From positions 62,001 through 126,000 of the forward strand of contig JAFBJZ010000740.1 of assembly GCA_016785225.1 (NCBI GenBank): a stretch of 64,000 bases of DNA, written 5' to 3'. A model generated the notes under the pieces. It did not search any database, had not been told where the DNA came from, and worked only from the letters and a program-made list of their open reading frames with translations. Positions 25,701-39,500 of this stretch are shown in pieces. This DNA comes from Psettodes erumei. Its lineage: Eukaryota > Chordata > Actinopteri > Pleuronectiformes > Psettodidae. Both the position numbers and the translations under genes were made by a program. Positions within the stretch are counted from its first letter, which is position 1; every line of letters starts with the position of its first letter.

Positions 25701-27170
25701 TGAAAGCTCTCATTATTCTTGTGATACCTCTTATAATATATACTTCATGTCTGGCTAAATCTCCCATACTAGTTGCATATAAAGCGTGGATTGGAGGTTT
25801 AGATGCTGAGAAAGCATTAAATAGTTGAATTAATAGGATTTATATACTCATCCATATTTACAGCTAACAGAGGGCCGAGGGAAGGTTGACCATCACCACT
25901 GCTCTCAGCACTTAGGGGTCATGACACCACAAGTGGCCTACATATATTAATGAATATGTGAAGAAAATCACTGTGTACGTGGACAACATTTCTGTCTTCC
26001 CCTATCATTCAATTGTTTTTCTGTTTGCCCTCACTGATGACTCAGCGGCTTTTATGGATACAAGGTCAACTTGCAGACATCATTGACCTTATCTATGGGT
26101 GAGTTAAGTGACTTAAAGAGGTGATCCAATCTATTGTTCTCAGTTCTCAGAGAAAATTGCATTGACAGGAACAAATGTGTTGCCAATAACTTCCTGTCTT
26201 ATCCAAATGTTACCTATAGATATTCTAATGAAATATTTACATTAATACTTATAATAATAGACTGACATTTCAGTCACACATGAACTGTTTCTGCATTACA
26301 CAAGTAAAACACTGGTTAAGTTTCTGAGATTATATTAAATGATCTAGAAACAATACACTGTGTATGGTAAATGGTCTTGCATTTAGATAGTGCTTTTCTT
26401 GTCTCATTGACCATACAAAGTGTTTTTTACACTACAAACCACATTCACGCATTCACATATACATTCACACAGTGCTACTATATTTTAAACAATTTTCTAC
26501 CACACGACATTCACACACTCATGATACATTGAGGGTAATTTGAAGTTCAGTGTCTTGCCCAAAGACACTTTGACATGTAGATTGGGGGACATTTATACCA
26601 CTTCAGAACATATCCGCATTTCTTATTGTGGGAACTGGAACTGCTAGGTTTCTATCTCTTACATTGTAAGGTTGCAACCTTACTCTGCAAAGTGCCTTTA
26701 AATAATGTATGTTTGTAGGTTAAAAAAAAAAAAAAAAGTGAATTGAATCTCCAGAACTTATTATACGATACTTTTTGAACAAAAAACATTCCATTTTTGA
26801 TTTATTGTGTGTTTTAGAAGAACCAAAGACATAAACCCCAACTATCTACATTATATTGTACTGAGCAGTATCACATTTATGTTACATTGCATGGTTTAAT
26901 GTTGAATCACATTGTTTGCACAACAACATGGCAGAGCTGAGTCATATGGTGTCATATTAGTAGTTGCCTCGTATGTATCTTTAATGCATAAGACTGTTTG
27001 CAGGGCCTCCAGATGTGAATCACATCAGCCCCACTCATCGTGCATAGGCTACACATTGTTCTGGGTTATATTTATAGAACCCTATCTCCTCTCCAGTACA
27101 GTACAGTAAAGGCAGCTCATTTAAAAATGCAGCCGCAGTGTATGCAACTGCTCTTCACCCCCAACCCAGT
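22708..27170. other. Intergenic region between ZER1 and SH3GLB2
   Basis: About 4.5 kb with no exon I can support. It contains a short TTTCAC hexamer run at about 25484-25507, a reverse SINE at about 26366-26600 and a poly-A run near 26721-26736. The 165-codon minus-strand frame at 24173-24670 has no recognisable domain. Confidence 0.55.
26366..26600 (-). repeat. Teleost SINE, reverse orientation
   Basis: Starts with TGGTAAATGGTCTTGC and contains TAGTGCTTTTC, repeated ACATTCACACA blocks and CAGTGTCTTGCCCAAAGACAC. This is the reverse complement of the family seen at 18.8 kb. Confidence 0.7.
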
Positions 27171-27179
27171 CGCCAAGAG

Positions 27180-27560
27180 ACCTGCAGTCGCAGCACGGAT
27201 GTACCCGCTGACAGAGGTCGTGGAGGAGGTGCAGGACACGCTGCAGGCTGGCAGGGGGAGTCGTGACTACTAGCAAACCCGGCGTTGTGGGCTCTTTAAA
27301 CGCAGGGCGGAGGGCAGATTTCCGAGTGTCCGTGAAGCGGATTACGGCTCGTGTGGCGCGTCTGCTGCTACATCATCTCAGCTGATCCGGAGGATTTCCT
27401 CTGCGGGGGTAACAAACAAACCTGTGTGCTCGGCTCAGCGCAGCGCCATGGATTTCAACGTCAAAAAACTGGCTTCCGATGCCGGAGTCTTCTTCACCCG
27501 GGCAGTGCAGGTAACCCGCAGACCGTGGGCTGTGCCCCCCAACCCCGGCAGCAGAGCGAG
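27180..27560 (+). promoter_or_regulatory. sh3glb2: CpG-rich promoter region of SH3GLB2
   Basis: This segment is visibly richer in CpG and G+C than its AT-rich surroundings and brackets the first coding exon. That is typical of a CpG-island promoter of a broadly expressed vertebrate gene. No TATA box is obvious. Confidence 0.6.
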
Positions 27561-30500
27561 CAGCCCCCGCTTTATATGGTTGGATTGATTTCCCGTCACT
27601 CCAACAGATATACAACTGAGGGCCGCGGCGCTTGGTGTATGTAATACATAAACGTCAGTTTATGCTTTTTAAAGCTGTTATCATGGATGTAAGTGGAGGT
27701 GTATTTAGTGGTGCATGACGAGGAGCCCGCTGCTGCAAACCGACGAAGGTTTGAAAGCCTCGCTCCATTATTGATGGCTGTGATGTGCCACAAGCAGATC
27801 CTGCTCTCCTCCTTTCACAGCAGAGGGCTTCTCGTGGAACAGTATCCTGTATGGTGTAGGTTCTCTATTACATGTCTTATTTGAAACCAAAATCTGCCAA
27901 TTTACTGATTTCATAACTACTAGAACCAGCCACCTCTACTCGGGAACCAACTGGATTCATTAGATTTCATTTCGGAAATCCGCATAAGAGGCAAATTTGT
28001 ATGCCGAATGAATCTGAATAGCCCACAAATAAGTATTATCAGTGATTATCATTATTATCATTAACGTGCTGATTATTGTTAAAAGTCTAAAGTACTAAAT
28101 ATTTTAGAAGGGAGTTCTTGCAGAGGCTGTGTGGCACATTTCCAATTTCTGACAGTCTGTATTTGTAGTACTGTTTTAACAATATTTTAGAAGTGTAATT
28201 TAAAATAATATTAATAATATTAATAATAATAATAATAATAGTGTGGCTAACAGTGGGATACAGTTAAATGCTTACTGTTTTAACAATATTGTAGAAGTGT
28301 AATTAAAATAATAATAATAATTATTATTATTATTATAAAAACAGTGGGGCACCTAATGCAAGAGGGGAAAATAATACAACTGCTGTTGTTTTATTGGCAT
28401 CACACCAAGCATAAACATTTCAGTTGTTCAGATCCAGTGCAGCCCCAAGAAACAGTGTTTAGTAAGATAGCTTCATTTCTGTTCTTTGATTGAATGACTG
28501 AGTCCATTAATGAGGCAGATTCAGACTGTTTAGTTGGAGGTTTTCCAACGGCCTTGTGGGAAACATGGGGAACAAGATGAGATGTGCTGATGGACTTTTA
28601 GTTCTTCTCTGTGTTGCCTTTAAAGAGCAACTGAAACTAAATATCAAGGGTTTGACTTCTGTCCTCACTGCAGTGACATAAAGTCCGGGATGTGTCGGTA
28701 CACTGTGACATCACATTTGGGCTGGATCAGTGGTGCATCCGAGAACACTTCTGACCACACCCATCACTGATGCTGGATAAACATTTGGACACAAATTCCC
28801 TCTTTAATTCAGAGTGTGATTATATATTAGAAAAGCAGCTATGTGATTACCCATCTGAAGTCCTTTTAAATGAGCTTGTTTTGATTGTTGGATGTTCCCT
28901 CTGTCATCTGTCTGTCATTTAAGTCCAGCTGGCAATAGTTATTTATCCCATAATTGTTGCTGGCACAAATTAATAAATATTTGATAGAATTTTACATGAA
29001 CATGTCGGTGCATTAGTAGATATTGCAGTAGATTAAATGGCGAATGATGATGTTTAGGCAGTGAATTTACCTTAATTGCAGTTATACATATTTATAGTTT
29101 GACCTGTGAAGATAGGCTTTTGAACAACTGTGTACTATGAATACAAATACACTCTTTCTCTTAGAATGGCCCAGACCATCCTGTTCATCTCCCCAGCTCT
29201 GAAACCCCCACACTTAACTTACCACTGCCACCCAAAGGGGAGGAAATAATATTACATTGCATATACTGGGTGCTATATACTGGGTTCTATTGATTTGTTT
29301 ATTTAACATGGATGCATTCATAATTATTTAAAGGCCATGGAGTTGCTCAAAAGGCTGTTTTACATTGAAATGTTACGGAGTCATCCTAAAAAATAATAGA
29401 CGATAAGAATATGAGATTAAAATGTGTGATTAACCAAAATAGTTTAAAAACATGCAGAGCACTCACAAAACAACATCATATAGGGCAGTATTATAATAAA
29501 TTATCTGGTAGCCTATTAATTAAAAGATGCTGAATTATGTAATTGGTTACACAACAAGCATAGCAATAACATACATACCCACACACAAACCTATCAATAA
29601 ACATACCCAAAAGTCAGAAAAGGTTACATTGCAGAAATGCTAATGCTAAGTTATAAACTGACAGATGTATAAAATGTCCCACTCAGTGCATATGTTGCCA
29701 TCTTACTTAAAGAGGAGCCTTCAGCCATGCTCTGAGCTCTTTTAGGCCGTACTCACAGTTACTGCATACATCAGCATGCTAACATGCTAAATGTGACAAT
29801 GCTAACACACGTTGAGCTGTTCATTCACCATCCTACATTAGCTTGGTAGCATTTGCTTATTAGCACTAAACCCAGTGTACAGAATAGGCTAATGGTAATG
29901 TCGTTGTAATGTAAAAACCCACAACAGGTGTCTATTAGGTCATCCATGTATCTTGTTATTTGTGACTGAAGTTATGTTCCTGTGACATGTGCTCAGGGTC
30001 CTGACTTGTCTCCTAGTTCACAGAGGAGAAACTGGGCCAGGCCGAGAAGACGGAGCTGGATCCCCACTTGGAGAACCTGATCACTCGAGCTGATGGCACC
30101 AAGAACTGGACTGAAAAAATCTTGAGACAAACAGAGGTGCTTCTGCAGCCCAACCCAAGTAAGCCCTGCTCACTCTTTAGAAATCATCACATCTTCACAT
30201 TTTCTTATGATGTTGACAGTGATTAAGCAGGAGGTGAAAACTCTGTCGAGAACAATGTCAGAGGCCTTCTTCAAGCAGCTTAAGAAGAATGTGATATTTT
30301 GGACAGAATTTTGTTTGACTGGCATTTTTCACCTCGCTAAACATTTCTACATTCATCCTAAACACAAAGAGTGTTTTCTGATTTTTTTTAGAACAGTTGT
30401 AAAAAAAAAGTCATGTCTAACTTTTGCTCTGTGCATTTTTTATCCTTCCATGCTCCAGTTGATCACACTGGTAAGTCTGGGCCTCATTCACCAGAGTGCA

Positions 30501-33500
30501 GTGAGAGAAAAGACTGAACTCACTCTGTTCAGTACCTACTCAACTTTAATGATGACCAACTGTATAGATTAGCACATACCTTTTAACAATATAGACCCAC
30601 TTTTCTCATTTAGGGGTTGAACAAGGTAGACGGAGTATGTGATTCGTTGTACTGTATTACATATTGACACAGAAATTAAAATGAACACATTCTAGGAGGT
30701 CTAGTCTGCTGACAGGCTGTGTGATACAGACAGGTGTTGAATTACCTCTGACCAAGTATGCAGGAAGTAACCTGCCAGCACTTGTTTGATTGGATTCGGC
30801 TGATGTTGCCTTCAGTGGTGCTGGAAATTCTAAATTAAAAGCTGGTGTACAAACAATGGTCTCAAAGTAGCTGGCAGCACAAAAAAAAGAAAGACAGGTC
30901 GCCAATAAAGTCCTGGGCCCTGTTTCCTGATATCAAACTGAATTACCCAAAGCAGCACGACAGAACGAGGGCACGTCTGTAAGATCTTTCTCTCTGCGGT
31001 GCTGACGATGTCACTGAATACACTACAGCAGCTGGAGGCACACAAAACTCACATTCATGAATAAATCATGTAGTATTTGGTTCCTCCTGCAGGTGAGTCA
31101 CAGAGATCCACTAATGTTGAACACATTTAAGAGTGAAGTTACTCCAGAGGAGGATATATGGGTGGAATGACGGTTGTTGCTGTGTTGACCTGTGACATCA
31201 TCGCCCTGACTAAAGTACCTTCAAAAGCCTCCGTTCATCAATAATTAGCTTGGAAACATTTAGTGTATTAAGAATTTTAAAGTGAGTTTGGCGTGTTTGT
31301 CAAAGTGGCAACAGGGTCAGGATGAAAACGTACTCTTCATCATGTTCAGTTCAGTGAGTGGGACCATGCAGCCAAAGTTCTGGTCAGGCCCCGAACCATC
31401 AGTTATTAAAGCTTTTAAACAATATGAGTGGTTGTAGTTCTTCAGGCACACCTTTTATCTATCTGCTATTTCCTTGTCCCTTCTGCCTTCTCCTGATGAT
31501 GCTTTCAAAGTAAAACTGTAAGCTTGAGATCTCGGCCACCATTCCTCAGTTCTTTTCTGGAGTAATTGTGCGAGTGGGTTTGAGTTCTAACCATTTTAAA
31601 GACTTCATCATTTTGCACAGTGTACATTTCAACAGCTAATTCCGTCTGTACAAGCAAAGAGTAATGTCATAGTCACCACTGTGGAAGCTCCTGATGGCCC
31701 CGGGACCACATGCCATGATGTGACACACACACAAACACACACACGCATCAAGTCGCAAGGTGAAAACAACACCATCCCAGCTGTTGTGGCTGGTAAAGTT
31801 CAACAGACTCTCACTGGGTCATTAACGTTACAAAGTTAAGTCACTAAACAAATGCAGCTAGTTATTGAAATGCTATTATTATACTGCTATAATGGGCACA
31901 ACTAGGGCAGATCAGAATTCCCCAAAGATTCTGAGCTTTACAGCCTCAACCGTTGCCATGGTAAGCAATGTCCAGATCAGTATTTGGATCCTGCTGTGCC
32001 CCCCCCCCAACTGTGGGTGAAAGCTTTGAATATTTATCAGTAATTGTCAGTGAAGCTCTAAAGGCCCAAAAATGGCATTAAAGTGAGCCCTAGATATGTC
32101 TTTTATACATACATACATTATACATACCTGTATGGTTTTACAGGACTCTCTTTATCCCATGCTGTCCAGGTGCTAGAATAGAGGAGTTCATCTATGACAA
32201 ACTGGACAAGAAGCTTCCCTCCAAGATGACCAACGCAGAGCTGCTGGGCCAGTATATGCTCGAGGCTGCCAACGAATTTGGTCAAGAGACGCCCTACGGT
32301 CAGTGGTGCTGTCACTGAAACTTATATTCAGTTCATGAGACTCTTATCTACTGCCACTACTTTCTGACGTTTGTCTTGATGAAGCATTAAGGCCAGGGCA
32401 GATGTGTGATGTGTCTGAAGCAGATTTCCTACTGTTTGCAATAGTAATTAAATAATTTACAGACCATTAAGCCTCACTCTGAAAATTTACCAGCAATGAA
32501 TCTGCATTATTCCCTCTTCTTTTAGCTGCGGTTTGGTCCCTACCAACTCCAAAGAGAAACATGTGGCTCTGTAGGTTCTGAAAGCGCCACCATGTTGACC
32601 AGCTGCCCTCTAACTGTGTCTGTCTGCTGTTTGCTGCAGCATCAGAGCTTTTTCAGTGAACGCAGCCGCCTGCTGTGGCTGGAAACAAGCTTTCCAAAAC
32701 TGAACCATGTAGTAAAGTTGAGGGCAACGCTGAAACACTGAGCTAAAAGCTAAAAACCTCCTGGAGCTGAAATCTTCTTTCATTTTATGTCCCGACCAGA
32801 TCACCTAGGCTCCGACAGCTTATCTTTTAAATATTCTGTATGTTTCCCATAAAAGTACCTGTGGAAATGCCTTCTGTTTTTATGCCCCTAAACTATGAAA
32901 AGGTTATTAGAATGAGTGAGTGAGCTTCTATTTTTGCTATTTTGGCTTTTAATTTGGAGACATGTTATAGACTTGAGTATAGCCTAAAGTCTTTAGGCTT
33001 CACCATGTGTAATCAAAATGTGCGTGTGCATATTTGTCTTTTGTGCTACTTCTAGGTTGCACCCTGATCACAGTGGGAGAGTACCAAAAGAGACTGGGAG
33101 GAGCCGAACGGGAGTTCCTCCAAACCTCAGCTGCCACCTTCCTCACCCCTCTACGCAACTTCCTGGAAGGAGACTGGAGGACTATATCGGTACATCTGAC
33201 TGATGGACCGATTGACCTTAGACCCTAATGCTTTAAGACATTCATTCATATTAACACCATCCAAGCAAAAAGGAATAAGTTGCCATGGATCATCACTGAC
33301 ACCTTTTCATCTGATTTTGTGTTGTTTCCTTTGAAATGTCTTATTATCCACAGCCACTTGCCTTATTGTGTTGTCAGATGGATACCCAGTGTTGTGAGCT
33401 TTGTTGCCTGCACAAAATTCCCCTGTTTTTGACTGGATACCTCTTATCCCGTGCAGAAAGAGAGACGCCTTCTGGAGAATCGACGGCTGGATCTTGACAT

Positions 33501-36500
33501 CTGCAAAGCACGTCTGAAAAAGGCCAAACAGGCAGAAGCCAAAGCAGCGGTGAGTGTCATCTCGTCACTGTTGTTCTTTTCCCCTGCATCTGTGCTTCTT
33601 TCTCCTCTTGTCTCTGTGATTTTATTTGAATCTCAGTGACCATCAGATGCACAGCAGCTAACCCTAACCCTAACCCTAACTGTGCAAATCATTTCTTCCG
33701 TTTCTTAGACAGGAGTGATTATACTACTGAACAGCAGATAGAAACAGCATTCATTTAGGGTTCTTCTTTTTGCTGATTTTGGTCTCTATCAGCTCCTGAG
33801 GGAAATATGTGGCTCTGTAGCTTCACCGTGTTCACCAGCTGCTCTCTGATGTGTGTGACTGTCTGCTGGTTGCTGCAGAGCAGGTGGTGGGCAGTGGTTT
33901 TGTCACTGCAGCTGGAAACAAAACGGATGAAAGCGTTGAGAGTGAATCAAGACAGTAAAGTTGGGGATGTAAAACCAGAGCAATGAGCTGAAAACGTAAA
34001 ACGCTCACTAAGGGGAAGCCGCAGAGGGAAATTTCTCGTGACTATGCGCAACGCCTTTCACAAACATTCTTTGTAGCCATTAAAAACCATCTATATAACG
34101 GCTAAGAGCAGCATCAACAGCCAACATATAAACACAACCTGGTATAATGTTAGTTAGTTGCTGAAGTTGTAGGCAATTTTTGCCACATTTATGATAGACT
34201 TTAGACAAGTGCAGTTTTCCCATTATTAAATCAGCATGAATCACTATTTTTGTATCAATATTGAAAAAATACTCGTAAATTCATCAAGTTGCCAGAAGTA
34301 ATTCCGTGGTTGCTCAGAAACACAACTCTAATGGGATGGGATAGCTGCTGGATGTGGACACTGGAAATTGTTAGTCTTGTTGTCTGCCCTCTAGTGGTAA
34401 AAATGTGTATAAAAAGTATTTGTTGCTTTTCTTTACTTGTCATTTGGACTTTTTTCCTTTTTCCTTCACCTGAGTGAAGCCCAAACATAGGCCGGATGAC
34501 CAGACTTGAAGCACTGAGTCTAGTTTCTGGTACAAATCAATCAGTGAGGGTGTGAGAGTCTGTAATGGAGTTCTTGGGGGAAATACATATTTTACAAAAT
34601 GATAGTCAAGGACATCGTCAACTCTCCGAGGCCCCCACTCAGCTGCTCTAGTCTTCAGTTATCATGTTGTATCAAACTACCTACCTAGTTGTCAAACTGC
34701 ACAGGTGCTATACAGTATGTTCATCACAGTACCGGTATTTCCAATACATGATTTATCAAAAATTAAAGCTGTCCCATCCTTCGGTGCTGAACTCAGAGAG
34801 ATTTGTTGAGCAAGCAAGATAATAAAAGCCCAATTTAATGGCACAAATGCCACAATGATGGAGGGAATAGCTTCATCAACATCAAGCTGTAATCTGACCC
34901 CAACTATTTGTTGCTTTAAAATCAATTAATAAATGATTCACTGTGACGGGGGACTGTCTGTAACAGAGGTCATTACTTTGAATTTTTCATTTTTGAAAAA
35001 AATGTGACTGTCAACTCCACAGTGCCTTCTGTTATGAACTGTTGAACTCCTCTTTCTTCTGCTTGCTTTTCTTAATGCTTGTATGCTTTTGGCTAACTTT
35101 TTTTTTTTTTTTGCTTAAAGACTGTACCTGCATGACTTTGCCAACATGTGTCTCCTCCTCCCCGCTCTGTAGGCTGTGCCTGATTTTCAGGAGACAAGGC
35201 CTCGAAATTATGTTCTCTCTGCCAGTGCATCTGCGGTAAGGGTAACAAATGGCACACATACGGAACCCAATGAGCTCCAGCTAGGCTAACATGCTAACAG
35301 GAATACAGCACATTTACACACAGTGTAAGGCTTTTATATGCCATCCACCACTAGCAATGAGCACCAATAAATGACCAAAACTGACTGCGTAGCCTTTGAA
35401 ATATGAAATAAGACATCTTTGTCACAGAAATTTAAAAGCCAAAACATGCTGTGTGACTAAAGCTTAAGCCTTTGACAACCCATTACAACCTGCAAGGTAA
35501 GGGTCATGTGAAAGGCACGTTTTTTAGGCTTTTATTGGCCTTGCCAGCTTGTCCTCTATACTGTAAAAATGAATCAACTAAGACACGTACTCTACACAAA
35601 CGTTGATTTTCTCTGTACATTTGTAGGAAAAAATGGGCAAACCTCTTCAATAAGCCGTTCATTTTTTTAGTTCAGAGAAATTTAGATGTATATTCACATT
35701 TTAAAAAATGATGAGTGAACCAAAATAATTAAAGCCAGCCACCTTCCATAGCATGACTTTATTTGACCTGATTTGACTGATATATGACTCGATTTTGAAA
35801 CTGTAAAAAAAAAAAAATTCTCAAAAGTTAAAACTTAAAAATTTTCATCAAACCGTTTAAGAGAACACTGACCACAATGATTCAAGGCAGACAGTGTCAT
35901 ATTTAAATTCGCACAGTATATCCAGGGGCATTTTAACAGTTCCTACCTGTAATACTTTATTTAATGCTTTATATTAATTAATCATTTAAGCAGCATCTCT
36001 ACTGTAATAATGATACGTCTGTTATGTTCTGAAGTACTTAATGTAATGAGACAGGACTGCACTTCTAATACATACTGTAAGTGTAGGCTGGACAGACTAC
36101 AGTAACAGCAATGCTGCACGACATTGCATAGCCTAAACAGGATTCTTATGTCGCAAGCATGTTTCAGCATGTTTTTATTTTGGTTTTTGCTGACGTTTTT
36201 ACTTACAATGCATAAATAATGCGCACTTTGAATGAGATACCATTAAAGCTCCACGCCGGCATGAACTCAAATGGCATGTCTCTGAGAAGACTTCTGTTGC
36301 AGAGCAGAAGAGCAGAAGACTGCGAGTGTGTCACTCAGCATCTGATCACCTACCTTCTGAGCTGTTAGCCTGGGCTCAGCTAAACCAAAACCTAATGGGG
36401 TATAATAAGCTGTGTGCTGAGATGGACAGGGCCGCTGTGTCAAAATGATGAATTGTTCAGGTGCACTGCAGCCAAACCAGATGAGGTAGTTACCTAATAA

Positions 36501-39500
36501 GCTCTGCCCACCCACGTGATTCAAAATGATGCTGGTTTTCTATTTCAGCTGACTATATCATTAACTGCCGAAGGCAGAATTCAGATAACATGTTTGTTGT
36601 TTCACTTTTACATTTTTGATTGTCAAAAACTTTTTCTATTATTACTATTATTTCTATTATACTATTTCAATCAGTTTGTTCTTTTAATGTTGAACATTTT
36701 GTCCATATAATATCCACAGTTTACTGCAGTATAAATAATCTGTTAAATACATTAGCTTATACTAAAAATGTGGAAGTAAATGGACATACAATGCATCTCT
36801 GATTCTATTCTCCTGTAACTTAGGTATGAAAACAGTTCATGCATCTCACCTACATCCATTGCTGACCAGTGATGGAAAAAGCATTCAGTTAAAGTAGCTA
36901 TGCAACAATGTAAAAATAAAAAAAAAAGCCCCTTTAAGCATATTTATATTATTGGATAATTAATCCATGAGTGTTTAAGCACAATTGCCCTGCAGCAGCT
37001 GGTTAAGATGGATATGGTTAAGATTTTTTAGAAGTTGATCATGTTTTTCATTTAAAATGCTAATCTGCAAAATAACTGCAGCTGTAAAAGAAATGGAGTT
37101 GAAGTATAAAGTGGCATAGAATGGAAATCGTAAAGTAAGTGTTAGTAACTCTAAATTCTGTTCTTGTGTAAAGTACTTAGCCTAAATGTGGGTAGTGACT
37201 GTCCACCACCTGTTATTGGCAAACTGAGCTTAAGTCTGCAGGTCATGATGGTGGTTGCTATAACTATCAGTGAAACTCTTTACAGTGTTAATATGAACTG
37301 CAGCAGGCGTGACACCTTTTACTTGTAATTACATTGCTGCCCTATACCGCTTTTGTGTCATCTTCATGAGATCATACATAATGACAGAATCATTAAAGCG
37401 ATGTGAGCTGTCCTTATCTGACCTCTACCCGTGTTAACAGCAGGTTAAACTAAACTGCTCGTCTCCGACGAGAGCAGAGGGGTTCAGGAAGAAATGCAAT
37501 TTTGTTCCAAACCACGCCGGTTTATACCTGTTTTACACCAGAGGACAGCTTCAGTCACTATAGATCAACAGTCCCTACAGATTCAGTAGCATTCCACTTC
37601 CTCTGTCAGAGGAAGAAGATGTAGACGTCAAATAACAAAGTTAGTACTGCAAGGAAATTTCATTGTGTTTTCTGTTGAAATGATCACATTGGTCCTGTGC
37701 TGAGTCAAAACGATTGGCCGCATGTTTACTTTCAATTTGTTTTTCTTTGTCTTGGCTTGATAACTGCACCAGCTGCAGAGTGGCTGGGAGAGCTGGGATG
37801 TGGTGACGGATCCCAGCGTCTCAGAGCAGAGGAAGGTCGTACACGTAAACATTTCTCAGCAGTAAAATAGAAACAGAACCTTGTGGTTTTGTGCTGGTCA
37901 TTTATGGTCGTAGACATATAAGAGGTTTTAGTCAGTCTGTTCTGATTTGGTGTATGTTTTGGAATTAGTACTGCTTTTCATCCACTCCTTCTATTACCTC
38001 CGAAAAGGCCTCACTTTGCCATTTTATCATTTTTCTTACTTCAACAAACATAAATGCACAGGCCTTTACTATGCAGGGAATTTAACCAAAAAGTCCTGTC
38101 CATTTCTGTCATCCTCAAAGTATAAAGTTGTGTAGTCACTTTGTTCATCCTGTAAATGCAGTTTGACACCTCACAGTGACACAAATTTAACACAGGGGGG
38201 CACAATCCAACAAGGTCACATCATGTTCTGCCTTTATATGACACCTTTAATCACACACATTCTTTGAGTCAAATGCTCTCTGTATTTTTTTAATTTTTAT
38301 TTGTTATTTATTTGTGTAAGATATAAAAATGAACCACTGGTATAAAATCAGTTAGATACACCACTTAGCTTAGCTTTTTTCCTCCTAAAATATTAAATGA
38401 GTTTGAGCCTCTAATTAATTAATCTTTTGTATAAAAAATAAATAAATTTATTTATTTAGGTATTTAAAATAAAAGACCTTATTGAGCTACCCCCAGAATT
38501 TGGTTACATAAAATATTTTGCTGTGTGCAGGGGCACCACTGGATGTTCAACAAAGAAGAGGCCGACCTTCTTTTAGAATTAAATCATCTTTTAAAAGTCT
38601 GTCATACTGTAGAAAACAGCTACAACGGCAATCTACAGGCTTAAGTTGGCAGTCGGGCAAGTAAATCCTAAAGAATATAAACTGGGTACTGGTTAAACAG
38701 CCAGATGTTTGATCCTGGATGGACAACTGTCAAAAACAAAGTGATGAAAGAGTGTGATGTGAGCAGAACTGCTTTCAGACTGCATCTACAGTCTTTCACT
38801 GGATTTAATTACATCTCATAAATTGTGCTGTTGGGTGAAAACTTTAAAAGTTTAAAAGATGATATTCCCCAAAATGCATTTGACTTCTATACAGAAGATC
38901 ATATGAAAACAAAAAAAAGAAGAGCTGGCATGCAGGATGAATTGTAATGCAGAGCTATGCCACTGTCTAATTTTAATGCAGGCATATTGTGAGGTAAAAG
39001 CACGTTGAAAGATGTTTGAAACAGAACTAAAATTAATATTGGGTTATGAAACATGACAAGGACCTCTACAACTCAGGGCACATACCATGGACTAAACTGT
39101 GGAGGCATCACTGTGCTGACCAGCACAGTCATGGATAAACTTAGAACCATACAGATAAAGTAAAAGAAGAGGTTTCTTATGTTCTGTATCGTATCCTCAA
39201 TATGACTACAAACAAAACAGAAAATTTATTTAAATTATTAAGCTATGAAAAGATCAGTTCCCTGCAGTTCATCACTGGATGTCTGGAAAAATAGCCAGAC
39301 ATGATTATTAGTCACCAGGGACCATGCCGAGTTCAGTCTAACCATGATTTTTTTAATATGAATTAGGTAGAATAAAAAAAAATATGGTTTGTAACAATCT
39401 AGATAAATAACCCAGATTAAATAAACGTGTTTGCTCTGTAGTTTGTGTCTGGTACTAAGGGTTAAGAAAAAATGAACTTGCCAGTTAGATGGTTAGAAAT

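Noticed and set aside
27040..27273. Short frame upstream of SH3GLB2
   Set aside because: It lies in the CpG-rich promoter region and ends before the real start codon, so it is better explained as 5' flanking sequence.
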